Source of the DNA: UMGS1696 sp963642885
Lineage (GTDB): Bacteria > Bacillota > Clostridia > Oscillospirales > CAG-272
Reading direction: 5' to 3'
Assembly (NCBI GenBank): GCA_963642885.1
Contig: CAVIJI010000009.1
Coordinates: forward strand, 5,990-69,989
DNA length: 64,000 nt
Positions 27,123-34,618 of this stretch are shown here, in pieces; within the stretch, counting starts at the first letter, position 1; each line of letters opens with the position of its first letter. The translations under genes were made by a program, and so were the position numbers. Below the pieces are notes generated by a model that was given only the letters and a program-made list of their open reading frames with translations, was not told the origin of the DNA and ran no database searches.

Positions 27123-28019
27123 CTATTTTTTATTTGTTTCGAATCCCATTTTTATAAGTAAATTATGAAGTAATTCGAGATTTTCCGCAGTCGGTACGGA
27201 GAATGATTTTATCGGATAATCCCGTCCCAAAGCTTCGTATTTATGCTCGGCCAATTTATGCATCGGCAGAAGCTCTATTCTTCGATAAGGCGTGTTCTTT
27301 ATAAGAAATTCCGCTGTTTCGGCTATATTCTCTTCGTTATCGTTTATTCCCGGGATAATCGGAATACGTATGAGCACATCCGCATTGTTTTGCGCAAGGT
27401 ATACTACATTTTCGAGAATAATTTCATTTGAACATCCGGTTGCTTTTTCGTGTATATCCTTGTTCATGACCTTAATGTCGGCCATGTAGAAGTCAATATA
27501 AGGCATTATAGTACGAAGTGATTGTCGGCTTCCGAAAAGCGAGGTTTCGACCGCGGTGTGTATTCCTTTTTCCTTTAGCTTCGATGCACATTCGGCCGTG
27601 AATTTCGCCTGAAGCAACGGCTCTCCTCCCGAAAACGTAACGCCTCCGCCGCTTTTTTGATAATACTTGCAGTCACGCATAACCGCGGACACGATGTCGT
27701 CACTGCTCATGCTTTTGCCGTACAGCTCTGTCGCACCGTTCGGACATGCTTCCGTGCATTTAAAGCATGACAGACATTTGACGGGGTTTCGGATTATTTT
27801 TCCCTCCGAAACGGTTAATGCTCCCGACGGACATACCGAGATGCATTCGGTACATAGCGTACACCTCGAAGAATGGTAGCCTATTTCGGGTTCCGGGGAG
27901 GCCGATTCCGGATTATGACACCAAAGGCAGCGCAGGGGACATCCCTTTAAAAATACGGTTGTGCGTATGCCCGGGCCGTCGTGAACGGAGAAACGCTGAA
28001 TACTGAAAACAATACCCAA
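27123..28019 (-). CDS. Glycyl radical enzyme-activating protein (radical SAM)
   Basis: A 298-residue radical SAM activase. The [4Fe-4S] cluster that binds SAM uses Cys27, Cys31 and Cys34 (GCPLRCLWC). A ferredoxin-like insert holds two more clusters: Cys53/56/59/63 and Cys82/85/88/92, as in activases of non-PFL glycyl radical enzymes. GGGVTFSGGEPLLQ and DIKVMN are further hallmarks. It should abstract a hydrogen from Gly698 of the neighbouring enzyme. The start is TTG at 28019, with GGGAGG 7 nt upstream, giving the typical opening MGIVFSIQRFSVHDGPGIRT; a GTG at 28034 would overlap this ribosome site. First gene of a two-gene operon with an operator-like palindrome at its promoter. Confidence 0.92.
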   Translation of the reverse strand: MGIVFSIQRFSVHDGPGIRTTVFLKGCPLRCLWCHNPESASPEPEIGYHSSRCTLCTECISVCPSGALTVSEGKIIRNPVKCLSCFKCTEACPNGATELYGKSMSSDDIVSAVMRDCKYYQKSGGGVTFSGGEPLLQAKFTAECASKLKEKGIHTAVETSLFGSRQSLRTIMPYIDFYMADIKVMNKDIHEKATGCSNEIILENVVYLAQNNADVLIRIPIIPGINDNEENIAETAEFLIKNTPYRRIELLPMHKLAEHKYEALGRDYPIKSFSVPTAENLELLHNLLIKMGFETNKK

Positions 28020-28039
28020 TATAATACCTCCCACATAAA

Positions 28040-28058
28040 ATCACTCACAGTGAATGAT
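28040..28058 (-). promoter_or_regulatory. 19-bp palindrome overlapping the -10 box of the glycyl radical operon (candidate operator)
   Basis: ATCACTCACAGTGAATGAT has arms of 9 bp matching at 8 positions around a central A. It covers the -10 box and probable transcription start, the usual place for a repressor site. No regulator gene is adjacent. Confidence 0.55.
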
Positions 28059-28082
28059 ATCATTACATGACGGATTAGTCAA
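28054..28082 (-). promoter_or_regulatory. Sigma-A promoter of the activase/glycyl radical enzyme operon
   Basis: -35 TTGACT (28077-28082), 17-bp spacer, -10 TATCAT (28054-28059) on the minus strand. Confidence 0.7.
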
Positions 28083-28106
28083 GTGTTTTTAATATTTAAG
28101 CAACAT

Positions 28107-28139
28107 AAAAGCATACACGAAGCCAATGTGTATGCTTTT
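28107..28139 (-). terminator. Terminator after the sortase-rlmA-GT2 operon
   Basis: AAAAGCATACAC pairs with GTGTATGCTTTT (12 bp, 9-nt loop) just beyond the glycosyltransferase stop codon. Confidence 0.8.
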
Positions 28140-28150
28140 CGGGGTGACAA

Positions 28151-28900
28151 TTACATTTTATCTACACGCTGCTTTATCTCTTTTACATCCTTCATCATCT
28201 TGAAGGTGTCACGCATAAGATTGATTTTCGATTCACGGTGATTTATCACCTTAACGGGATATTCGCGTATAATGAAGCCGAGCTTTTCGGCAATCATCAG
28301 CGCTTCGAAATCGAATGCCCAGCCGTTAACGGTGCACAGACCGAATACGGCTTTGGCCGCGTCGTTCCTGAAAATTTTAATACCGCTTTGCGAATCACTG
28401 TGCTTGAATCCCGCAGCCAAACAAAGCATTTTCTTAAACGTTTTCGACGCGAGCTTTCTTATAAACGTGTATCCCGCGTAACCGTCCTTGTGTATCGCTC
28501 TCGAACCGATCATAACCGCACATCTGTCGTCCTTTTCGGATACCTCGATGGCAGTACGGAACATCTGCGGGATTATTTCCGTGCCGTATGCGAGGTCACA
28601 GTCGGTGAACATTATAAAGTCTCCGCTTGCCGCAAGCATACCGCGGCGTACCGCACCGCCCTTGCCCTCGTTTTGGGGAGAGGTGATTACATCGACCGTT
28701 CCGCCGATAAGAGAAGCGTTGCGTATGTATTCGCGTACACAGTCTCCGCAGCCGTCGGTTGAGCCGTCGTCAGAAAATATTATTTCATATTTATATGAGT
28801 TGGCGACGGAGTCTGCTTCGAGTTCTTTTACCAAAGATGAGGCACAGTCTGCCGCTATAGCCTTTTCATTATACATCGGAATTATCACGGACAATTTCAT
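28151..28900 (-). CDS. GT2 family glycosyltransferase (dolichyl-phosphate-sugar synthase-like)
   Basis: A 249-residue GT-A glycosyltransferase. It opens with LSVIIPMYNE, followed by SDDGSTDG and the metal-binding TDCDLAYG (DxD), then GWAFDFEALMIAEKLG, a segment typical of polyprenyl-phosphate mannose/glucose synthases such as Dpm1. No C-terminal membrane spans follow, so it is the catalytic domain only. Likely reaction: transfer of a hexose from a nucleotide sugar to polyprenyl phosphate for cell-envelope glycans; the sugar is not determined. Its ATG overlaps the stop of the methyltransferase gene (ATGA), so the two are translationally coupled. Confidence 0.88.
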   Translation of the reverse strand: MKLSVIIPMYNEKAIAADCASSLVKELEADSVANSYKYEIIFSDDGSTDGCGDCVREYIRNASLIGGTVDVITSPQNEGKGGAVRRGMLAASGDFIMFTDCDLAYGTEIIPQMFRTAIEVSEKDDRCAVMIGSRAIHKDGYAGYTFIRKLASKTFKKMLCLAAGFKHSDSQSGIKIFRNDAAKAVFGLCTVNGWAFDFEALMIAEKLGFIIREYPVKVINHRESKINLMRDTFKMMKDVKEIKQRVDKM

Positions 28901-29784
28901 ATTAAGCTGTAAACCGAATAATTCACGTCAACGGTAACATCAAGCTGTGAGTGTGAATACAAACGGTTTTTACCCTCCTCTGTGGTTTTATAGTAGAACG
29001 GTGTCATTGTGAAAAGATTTCGTATGTCATCTCCGTTGTTGATGTGTATGGTATAACACAGTTCGGATGTATCGATGAGTTCGAAATGTTCGTTTCCCGT
29101 CGGACGAGAGTCGGAGATGCTGACATTATCGTATATCAGCTTTCTCAGTTCGATAAGGTGGTTCCGTCCGGATGAGAGAACCAGAAGCATGCTCTGAGAG
29201 TTTTTCTTCATTATACGGTATGCTTCATCCCACGGAATAGGTGCGAACATGCTGATGCACACATCCGCACAGCTGTTGTCAAGAGGCAGAGAGAATATAT
29301 TGGCGGGGATAAACAGAAGCGGAGATTGCTTTGCGTCGTACGGATTCTTTTCGGCTAAGCCTGCCGCACATGCTTTTTTCATTCCGCATTCGACGGCATA
29401 CTTGGAGGCATCGAAACCGACGGCCCGCACTTTTCCGCCGTTTGTTATGAGCTCGTTTGCGACATTCAAGGTATGTCGTCCCTCTCCGGCACCGAGATCT
29501 ATGAGAGTCAGCTCGCTGTCGTCGTGATGCTTACGGATTATTTCGGCCGAGTGTGTGTCGAGCGCGTCATAGTATCCGTGAGATAAGAAATCGGCTCTTG
29601 CTTTAACCATGTCGCGTTCGTCTCCGGTATGCGAGTTTCTGCCCTTACCCGGAGGAAGAAGATTAACATATCCGCTTTTCGAGATATCGAAGGTATGATT
29701 GAGCGGACACTTCAGCGAGCCGCTGTCATACTTCAGTGCCCCGGAACAAATCGGACAGACGAGAATATCCAAAATATTTGACAT
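28897..29784 (-). CDS. RlmA-like rRNA (guanine-N1) methyltransferase
   Basis: A 295-residue protein with an N-terminal zinc-binding head (CPICSGAL ... CPLNHTFD) and GYVNLL, then the family segment GDERDMVKARADFLSHGYYD and a SAM-binding site LIDLGAGEGRHTL. This is the build of RlmA (RrmA/TlrB), which methylates 23S rRNA near G745/G748. Some members confer resistance to macrolides or self-resistance; nothing here suggests that. It starts 19 nt after the sortase stop and shares 4 bp with the glycosyltransferase. No clear ribosome site precedes ATG 29784, which suggests coupling to the sortase gene. Confidence 0.87.
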   Translation of the reverse strand: MSNILDILVCPICSGALKYDSGSLKCPLNHTFDISKSGYVNLLPPGKGRNSHTGDERDMVKARADFLSHGYYDALDTHSAEIIRKHHDDSELTLIDLGAGEGRHTLNVANELITNGGKVRAVGFDASKYAVECGMKKACAAGLAEKNPYDAKQSPLLFIPANIFSLPLDNSCADVCISMFAPIPWDEAYRIMKKNSQSMLLVLSSGRNHLIELRKLIYDNVSISDSRPTGNEHFELIDTSELCYTIHINNGDDIRNLFTMTPFYYKTTEEGKNRLYSHSQLDVTVDVNYSVYSLI

Positions 29785-29803
29785 TATTGTTATGTATGAT
29801 GAA

Positions 29804-30877
29804 TCAGTCGACGATTGTTTTCACAAGACGTGCGTGTAGAGCGTATCTTTCGGAGTTTATTACGTTAGTGCATGTCGATAATGTGAGTATTCTGTCGTTT
29901 TTCGTGAATTCAATATCCTTTTCTTTTTGTGAATTGTCGCGCATCTCGTTTGCGAAGGAAATGAAATCATCTGCGGACGTAAACGCGGTGCGGAAATATT
30001 GATAATCGTATCTCGCTTTATAAATGGAAAACGGTTTGTAATAGTAAATTCCGTCCATTGTATAGATAACTATATACTTCTCGTTGAAGTAATCGTCGTT
30101 ATAAAATTTCTCTATATCATGAAACATGGTGCCGCTTGTGATATTGTGACCGTATATTACCGTATTGTAGTTTTTCGTGATGCTTGTATTGTTGCGGTAA
30201 TCTACGAAAATAGCACCGATCGGGAGATAATCACCCGTATAAGCGTGGTTCAGATAATATGAATTATCATCGCCCTGTACTATGGGGTAGTTTATGTTCG
30301 TTCCCTCAACGCTAATCCAGCCGTAAAGGTCGGGATTCTTCTGTGCAAGTGATGAAAGCTTTGCGCGAACCATTTCAAGTTCTTCATTGTATTGCTTTTG
30401 TTCGGTCTGTACGGTGTCATCCTCATCCGAAAGATTTTCGATGGCTTCGCTCATGCTCACCAACGAATTGTTTTCCGTATCCTCCGCGAGATAAGACACG
30501 CTTCCTTCATTGTTTCGAAAAGCCGCTCCGGCATCGAATGTGAATCCGTCGGAGAAAAATTCCTCCTCAAGCTGTTTGTATATATTCTCGCCCTTTTGCT
30601 TATCGATTAAGTTTTGTATAAGCATCAGACAGCTTACGATGAAGACAGCGGAGAAAAATACGAACATTATTTTACGCACTGTTTCCGTGACGGAGGAACC
30701 GCCCTTTCCGTTCTGCCGCGTACACGGAGTGATATCATCCTCGGAGAGTGTATTAAGGGAATTTATAAATTCACCCGAACGGAAATCATCATCCGACTCG
30801 GAGTTGTCGAGCACGAATTCGTCGCGAGGTTCGGGTGTATCTGTTTTATTTCGTTTAAAGAGATTTAGTTTACTCAT
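29804..30877 (-). CDS. Class B sortase
   Basis: A 357-residue membrane-anchored sortase. A cytoplasmic N-terminus of about 68 residues is followed by one membrane span (KIMFVFFSAVFIVSCLMLIQ, about 70-90), an acidic coiled stretch and the catalytic domain. The active site is visible: IYGHN (His), TLSTCTN (Cys336) and SERYALHARL (Arg344). Spacing and GAIFVDYRN fit class B rather than class A. Class B enzymes attach NPQTN-like or pilin substrates; no substrate gene is visible in the window. ATG 30877 is chosen since the in-frame TTG 30925 lies upstream of the -10 box; ATG 30907 would be at the transcript end. Confidence 0.9.
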   Translation of the reverse strand: MSKLNLFKRNKTDTPEPRDEFVLDNSESDDDFRSGEFINSLNTLSEDDITPCTRQNGKGGSSVTETVRKIMFVFFSAVFIVSCLMLIQNLIDKQKGENIYKQLEEEFFSDGFTFDAGAAFRNNEGSVSYLAEDTENNSLVSMSEAIENLSDEDDTVQTEQKQYNEELEMVRAKLSSLAQKNPDLYGWISVEGTNINYPIVQGDDNSYYLNHAYTGDYLPIGAIFVDYRNNTSITKNYNTVIYGHNITSGTMFHDIEKFYNDDYFNEKYIVIYTMDGIYYYKPFSIYKARYDYQYFRTAFTSADDFISFANEMRDNSQKEKDIEFTKNDRILTLSTCTNVINSERYALHARLVKTIVD

Positions 30878-30913
30878 TTTAATACCGAAACCATTATAGT
30901 ATTTCATTGAATT

Positions 30914-30941
30914 ATTATAACTCAAAACTCGTGGTATTCAA
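30914..30941 (-). promoter_or_regulatory. Sigma-A promoter of the sortase operon
   Basis: -35 TTGAAT (30936-30941), 16-bp spacer, -10 TATAAT (30914-30919) on the minus strand. Confidence 0.65.
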
Positions 30942-31044
30942 TAGATTAACGTGATTATTCTCCGATTTTTAACCGAGTTTTTACAATTAAATCGGAAGGA
31001 CAATCACTGCCGAGAAAAATACGGAGGGAAAATTCGAAAAACTA

Positions 31045-31073
31045 TGGACAACTTTGTTTTTCGGTGCTATAAT
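31045..31073 (+). promoter_or_regulatory. Sigma-A promoter of the tRNA-Val gene
   Basis: -35 TGGACA (31045-31050), 17-bp spacer, -10 TATAAT (31068-31073), about 30 nt before the tRNA. Confidence 0.7.
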
Positions 31074-31102
31074 ATTGACAGCGTCGATGATGCCGTAAAT
31101 TC

Positions 31103-31176
31103 GGAAGCATAGCTCAGCCGGTCAGAGCGTTCGGTTCACATCCGAGAGGTCTTGGGTTCGAGCCCCAATGTTTCCA
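31103..31176 (+). tRNA. tRNA-Val (anticodon CAC)
   Basis: A complete cloverleaf: 7-bp acceptor stem (GGAAGCA/TGTTTCC), D stem GCTC/GAGC, anticodon stem TTCGG/CCGAG with loop TTCACAT, variable loop of 5 nt, T stem TTGGG/CCCAA with loop TTCGAGC, and discriminator A. The anticodon CAC (31137-31139) reads GUG. CCA is not encoded. It stands alone, upstream of the two-component genes. Confidence 0.93.
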
Positions 31177-31247
31177 GACTTGATTGTGCATCCTCGGCGC
31201 TTTTTTGAAAATATCGGTTTACCCGGGATTATATTAACGGAGGAGGC

Positions 31248-31955
31248 GTGAACTTGGATATACGAACAGCCATATGTGATGATTCGCCGACGGATCGAGA
31301 AATCGTTATGCAGTATCTGAAGCGATGGGCTAACCTTAACGGCAATACAGCAACAATCAGCATGTTTTCGTCGGCTGAAAGCTTTCTCTTTGATTTTGAC
31401 GATAACAAAGCTTATGACCTTCTGCTTCTCGATATAGAAATGAGTGAAATGAACGGGGTAGAGCTTGCGGGGCGCATACGCCGTGTGAACAGTGAAGTAC
31501 AGATAGTGTTTATTTCGGGCTACAGCGATTATATATCCGAAGGCTACGATGTCGATGCGCTGAATTACATTCTGAAGCCCGTGAGTTACGAGAAGCTATC
31601 GAAGGTTCTCGATAAAGCCGCGGAAAGAATAAAAAACGCAGAACGCGCCCTGTTCCTCGAAACGGCGGACGGTATGGAGAGAGTTCCGCTTTATTCCATA
31701 ATATACGCGGAGGTTCGCGGCAACTACGTAACTCTGCATACGGTAAACGGAGATGTTACGGTAAAGAAGACGCTGGCTCAGATAGAAGCGGAGCTCGACA
31801 ACAGATTTTTTAAAACCAATCGTTCTTACATTGTGAATTTGAAATACGTAAGCCGTACATCGAAAACGGATGTAACTCTTACCACGGGTGATGTCATTCC
31901 GCTTTCGAGAGGGCTTTACGATAAAGTGAATCAGGCGTTTATTAAGCTGTTTTAA
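31248..31955 (+). CDS. LytTR-family response regulator
   Basis: A 235-residue regulator: receiver domain (about 1-125) with acidic pocket CDD (11-12), phospho-acceptor Asp62 in LLLLDIEM and Lys in YILKPV, then a LytTR DNA-binding domain (about 135-233; FKTNRSYIVNLKYV, IPLSRGLYDKV). Such regulators often control peptide signalling, bacteriocin or exporter genes. GTG 31248 and TTG 31254 are both possible; the GGAGGAGG site is 1-4 nt from the former and 7 nt from the latter, so the TTG may be the true start. The GHKL kinase follows after 44 nt. Confidence 0.9.
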   Translation: MNLDIRTAICDDSPTDREIVMQYLKRWANLNGNTATISMFSSAESFLFDFDDNKAYDLLLLDIEMSEMNGVELAGRIRRVNSEVQIVFISGYSDYISEGYDVDALNYILKPVSYEKLSKVLDKAAERIKNAERALFLETADGMERVPLYSIIYAEVRGNYVTLHTVNGDVTVKKTLAQIEAELDNRFFKTNRSYIVNLKYVSRTSKTDVTLTTGDVIPLSRGLYDKVNQAFIKLF

Positions 31956-31999
31956 ATATTTCCGAATAAATCGTTTTTTACATTGCAACGGAGGAGAAA

Positions 32000-32689
32000 A
32001 TGTCGATACTGTCAAAATATGTGGATAAGAAGCTCGCGGCATATCAGCGTGAGCTTGTGGAAACGCATTACTCCGAGGTAGAGAATATGTACCGACAGAT
32101 GCGCGGATGGCGTCACGATTACAGAAATCATATACAGACAATGAAAGTATTGGCCGAGAACGGCGACATGGATGCTCTGAAGGATTATCTTAATAATCTG
32201 GACGATGACTTGAATAAGGTCGATTTGGTGGTAAAGACCGGAAATAAAATGACAGACGCGATATTGAACAGTAAAATTTCACTCGCAAAATCAAAGGGAA
32301 TAAAGGTCATCGCAGACGCGAAGGTTCCGGTGGAATTGAATATGTCCGAGATTGATTTATGCATAGTTGTGGGAAACCTTTTCGCCAATGCCATAGAGGC
32401 ATCGCTTGCACTGTCGGAGGAGGACAGGCTTATCAGGCTTTACATGGATATAAAGAACACACAGCTTTATATATGCATGACGAATTTTACCGCCGCAAAG
32501 AAAGCAAAGAAGCACGGGAATTTATTCGCCAGCACAAAAGGAGATGGCCACGGCTTCGGTCTTGTACGTGTGGACGATATTGTATCACGCTACGGAGGTT
32601 ATATTTCACGCAACAGCGAGGACGGAGCATTTACAACCGAGCTTATGCTTCCCGTGGCAGGTCAAAACCGCAATTCGTCACCGAAATAA
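32000..32689 (+). CDS. GHKL-type sensor histidine kinase lacking membrane domain
   Basis: A 229-residue kinase containing only the catalytic core: phospho-acceptor His39 in WRHDYRNHIQ, N box NLFANAIEAS (about 128-137) and G box GHGFGLVRVDDIV. It is the usual partner of LytTR regulators, but it lacks the five to seven membrane spans of AgrC-type kinases. There is no room for them upstream, since the regulator stops only 44 nt before the start and a ribosome site GGAGGAG is present. It may sense a cytoplasmic signal or work with a separate membrane sensor, possibly the ABC exporter downstream. A terminator follows. Confidence 0.88.
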   Translation: MSILSKYVDKKLAAYQRELVETHYSEVENMYRQMRGWRHDYRNHIQTMKVLAENGDMDALKDYLNNLDDDLNKVDLVVKTGNKMTDAILNSKISLAKSKGIKVIADAKVPVELNMSEIDLCIVVGNLFANAIEASLALSEEDRLIRLYMDIKNTQLYICMTNFTAAKKAKKHGNLFASTKGDGHGFGLVRVDDIVSRYGGYISRNSEDGAFTTELMLPVAGQNRNSSPK

Positions 32690-32699
32690 AGCGCTTTAT

Positions 32700-32727
32700 C
32701 CCCGAAATCACAAATCGGGGATTTTTT
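32700..32727 (+). terminator. Intrinsic terminator after the kinase gene
   Basis: CCCCGA/TCGGGG stem (32700-32705, 32715-32720) followed by ATTTTTT. The short stem may let some transcription pass to the exporter genes. Confidence 0.7.
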
Positions 32728-32770
32728 ATGTTATACTGTGTGTGTACAAAAGGAAAGGAAGGCGAGAAAA

Positions 32771-34618
32771 TTGACGAAAGAGAAAATCGGAAAAGAAAAA
32801 GCTGCGAAGCCGAAATATAATATGCTGCGGAATTCCGTGTTTATGATAAAAACGGCATGGATGGAGCATGAGAAAAAAGTATTGCTTACATCAGTTTCAC
32901 TTGCATTGTTGTCGGTGATAAACAGCTTAATCGGCTTGTATATCACTCCCGTGCTTCTCGGACAGATAGAGAGCGGAGTGTCCCCCGTGACATTTATAAT
33001 AACAGCGGTGGAATTCACTCTCGCATTGATGCTGTGCGGTGCGCTTACCGCCTATGTAAGAGAAAACGAAATGTACGGTAAAATAACAGTACGCATGGCG
33101 CTGATAAACAGGATGAACGAGAAGGGATGCCGTACATCATATCCGAATCTCGAGGACGACAAGTATATTAAGCTGAATTCCAAGGCCTCACAGGCAACCG
33201 ACGGAAACAGCGAGGCATCGGAGGCAATATGGGAAACACTTACTTCGCTTTTGAAGAACATAGTGGGATTTGTTATATATCTCGTAATGCTGACAAACAC
33301 TGATCCGGTGCTTATAGCGGTAATCGCGGTAACTACAATCGTCGGTTATGTTATCAACAACAGCCTCGGTTCGTACGGCTATCGCCATCGTGAGGAGGAG
33401 GGAGAGATATATAAAAAGCTGGATTACAGCTCGAATATAAGAAAAATAAACGGTATAGCAAAGGATATCAGAATATTCAATATGCGTCCGTGGATTGAGG
33501 AAATGCATTCAAAGGCACTCGGCGCGTACAAAGCGTTTAAAACGAGAGAATCGAATGTGTACATTTGGGGAAGCATAACAGATCTTGTTCTGACATTTAT
33601 CCGCAACGGAATTGCGTATTTTTATCTCATCGGAATGGTGCTTGACGGAAGTCTCGATACGGCGGCATTTCTCTTGTATTTCTCCGCCGTCGGAGGATTT
33701 ACCGAGTGGGTGAGCGGTATTCTCGGCGATTTTACGACACTGCACCGCCAGTCCCTCGAGCTGTCGACATTGAGGGAATTTTACGAGTATCCCGAGCAAT
33801 TCAAATTTGACGACGGAGAACATCTTGAAGTTGAAAAAGGAAAGAAATATGAAATAAAGCTTGAGGATGTTTCGTTTAAGTATCCCTCGGCGGAAGCATA
33901 TACACTCGAGCACATTAATCTTACGATTCACCCGGGTGAGAAGATAGCGGTGGTGGGCCTGAACGGAGCGGGAAAAACGACTCTTGTGAAGTTAATCTGC
34001 GGTTTTTACGATCCTACCGCGGGAAGAGTGTTGCTCAACGGTGAAGATATACGTAAATATAACAGGGAAGATTACTACGAGATGTTTACCGCCGTATTCC
34101 AGCAGTTTGTGGTATTGCCGGCAAGCATATCGATGAATGTCGCGCAGACAACGGGCGAAATCGATATGGATAAAGTAAAGGAATGCATAAGAAAAGCAGG
34201 ACTTACGGAAAAGATTGAGTCATTGCCGAATAAGTATGATTCCGTTCTGAACCGACGTGTAATAGAAGACGCAACGGAGCTGTCGGGTGGAGAAACACAG
34301 AGACTTATGCTTGCGAGAGCATTATACAAGGATGCCCCGATAGTTATCCTCGATGAGCCTACAGCGGCGCTTGACCCCATAGCCGAGGCGGACATGTATA
34401 ACAAATATGACGAAATGACGGAAGGATGCTCATCGGTATATATTTCTCACAGACTTGCGTCTACCAGATTCTGCGACAGAATTATTCTGATCGGCGAACA
34501 CAGGATTCTCGAAGAAGGTACTCATGCCTCGCTTATGGAATTGAACGGTCAATATGCGCATCTGTTTGAGGTACAGAGTAAATACTACAGAGAAGGGGAG
34601 GACTTGACAAATGAGTAA
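32771..34618 (+). CDS. ABC exporter half-transporter (permease plus ATPase), first subunit
   Basis: A 615-residue fused membrane-ATPase protein: six spans in residues 30-330 and a nucleotide-binding domain after 370. Walker A is GLNGAGKTT, the signature is LSGGETQRL, Walker B VILDEPTAALDP and the switch ISHRLAS. TTG 32771 is the likely start (GGAAGG just upstream); GTG 32738 would add eleven residues and lacks a ribosome site. It overlaps the second subunit by 8 bp, so the pair probably works as a heterodimer. It lies just after the LytTR/GHKL pair, which suggests a regulated peptide or drug exporter; the cargo is not visible. Confidence 0.9.
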   Translation: MTKEKIGKEKAAKPKYNMLRNSVFMIKTAWMEHEKKVLLTSVSLALLSVINSLIGLYITPVLLGQIESGVSPVTFIITAVEFTLALMLCGALTAYVRENEMYGKITVRMALINRMNEKGCRTSYPNLEDDKYIKLNSKASQATDGNSEASEAIWETLTSLLKNIVGFVIYLVMLTNTDPVLIAVIAVTTIVGYVINNSLGSYGYRHREEEGEIYKKLDYSSNIRKINGIAKDIRIFNMRPWIEEMHSKALGAYKAFKTRESNVYIWGSITDLVLTFIRNGIAYFYLIGMVLDGSLDTAAFLLYFSAVGGFTEWVSGILGDFTTLHRQSLELSTLREFYEYPEQFKFDDGEHLEVEKGKKYEIKLEDVSFKYPSAEAYTLEHINLTIHPGEKIAVVGLNGAGKTTLVKLICGFYDPTAGRVLLNGEDIRKYNREDYYEMFTAVFQQFVVLPASISMNVAQTTGEIDMDKVKECIRKAGLTEKIESLPNKYDSVLNRRVIEDATELSGGETQRLMLARALYKDAPIVILDEPTAALDPIAEADMYNKYDEMTEGCSSVYISHRLASTRFCDRIILIGEHRILEEGTHASLMELNGQYAHLFEVQSKYYREGEDLTNE

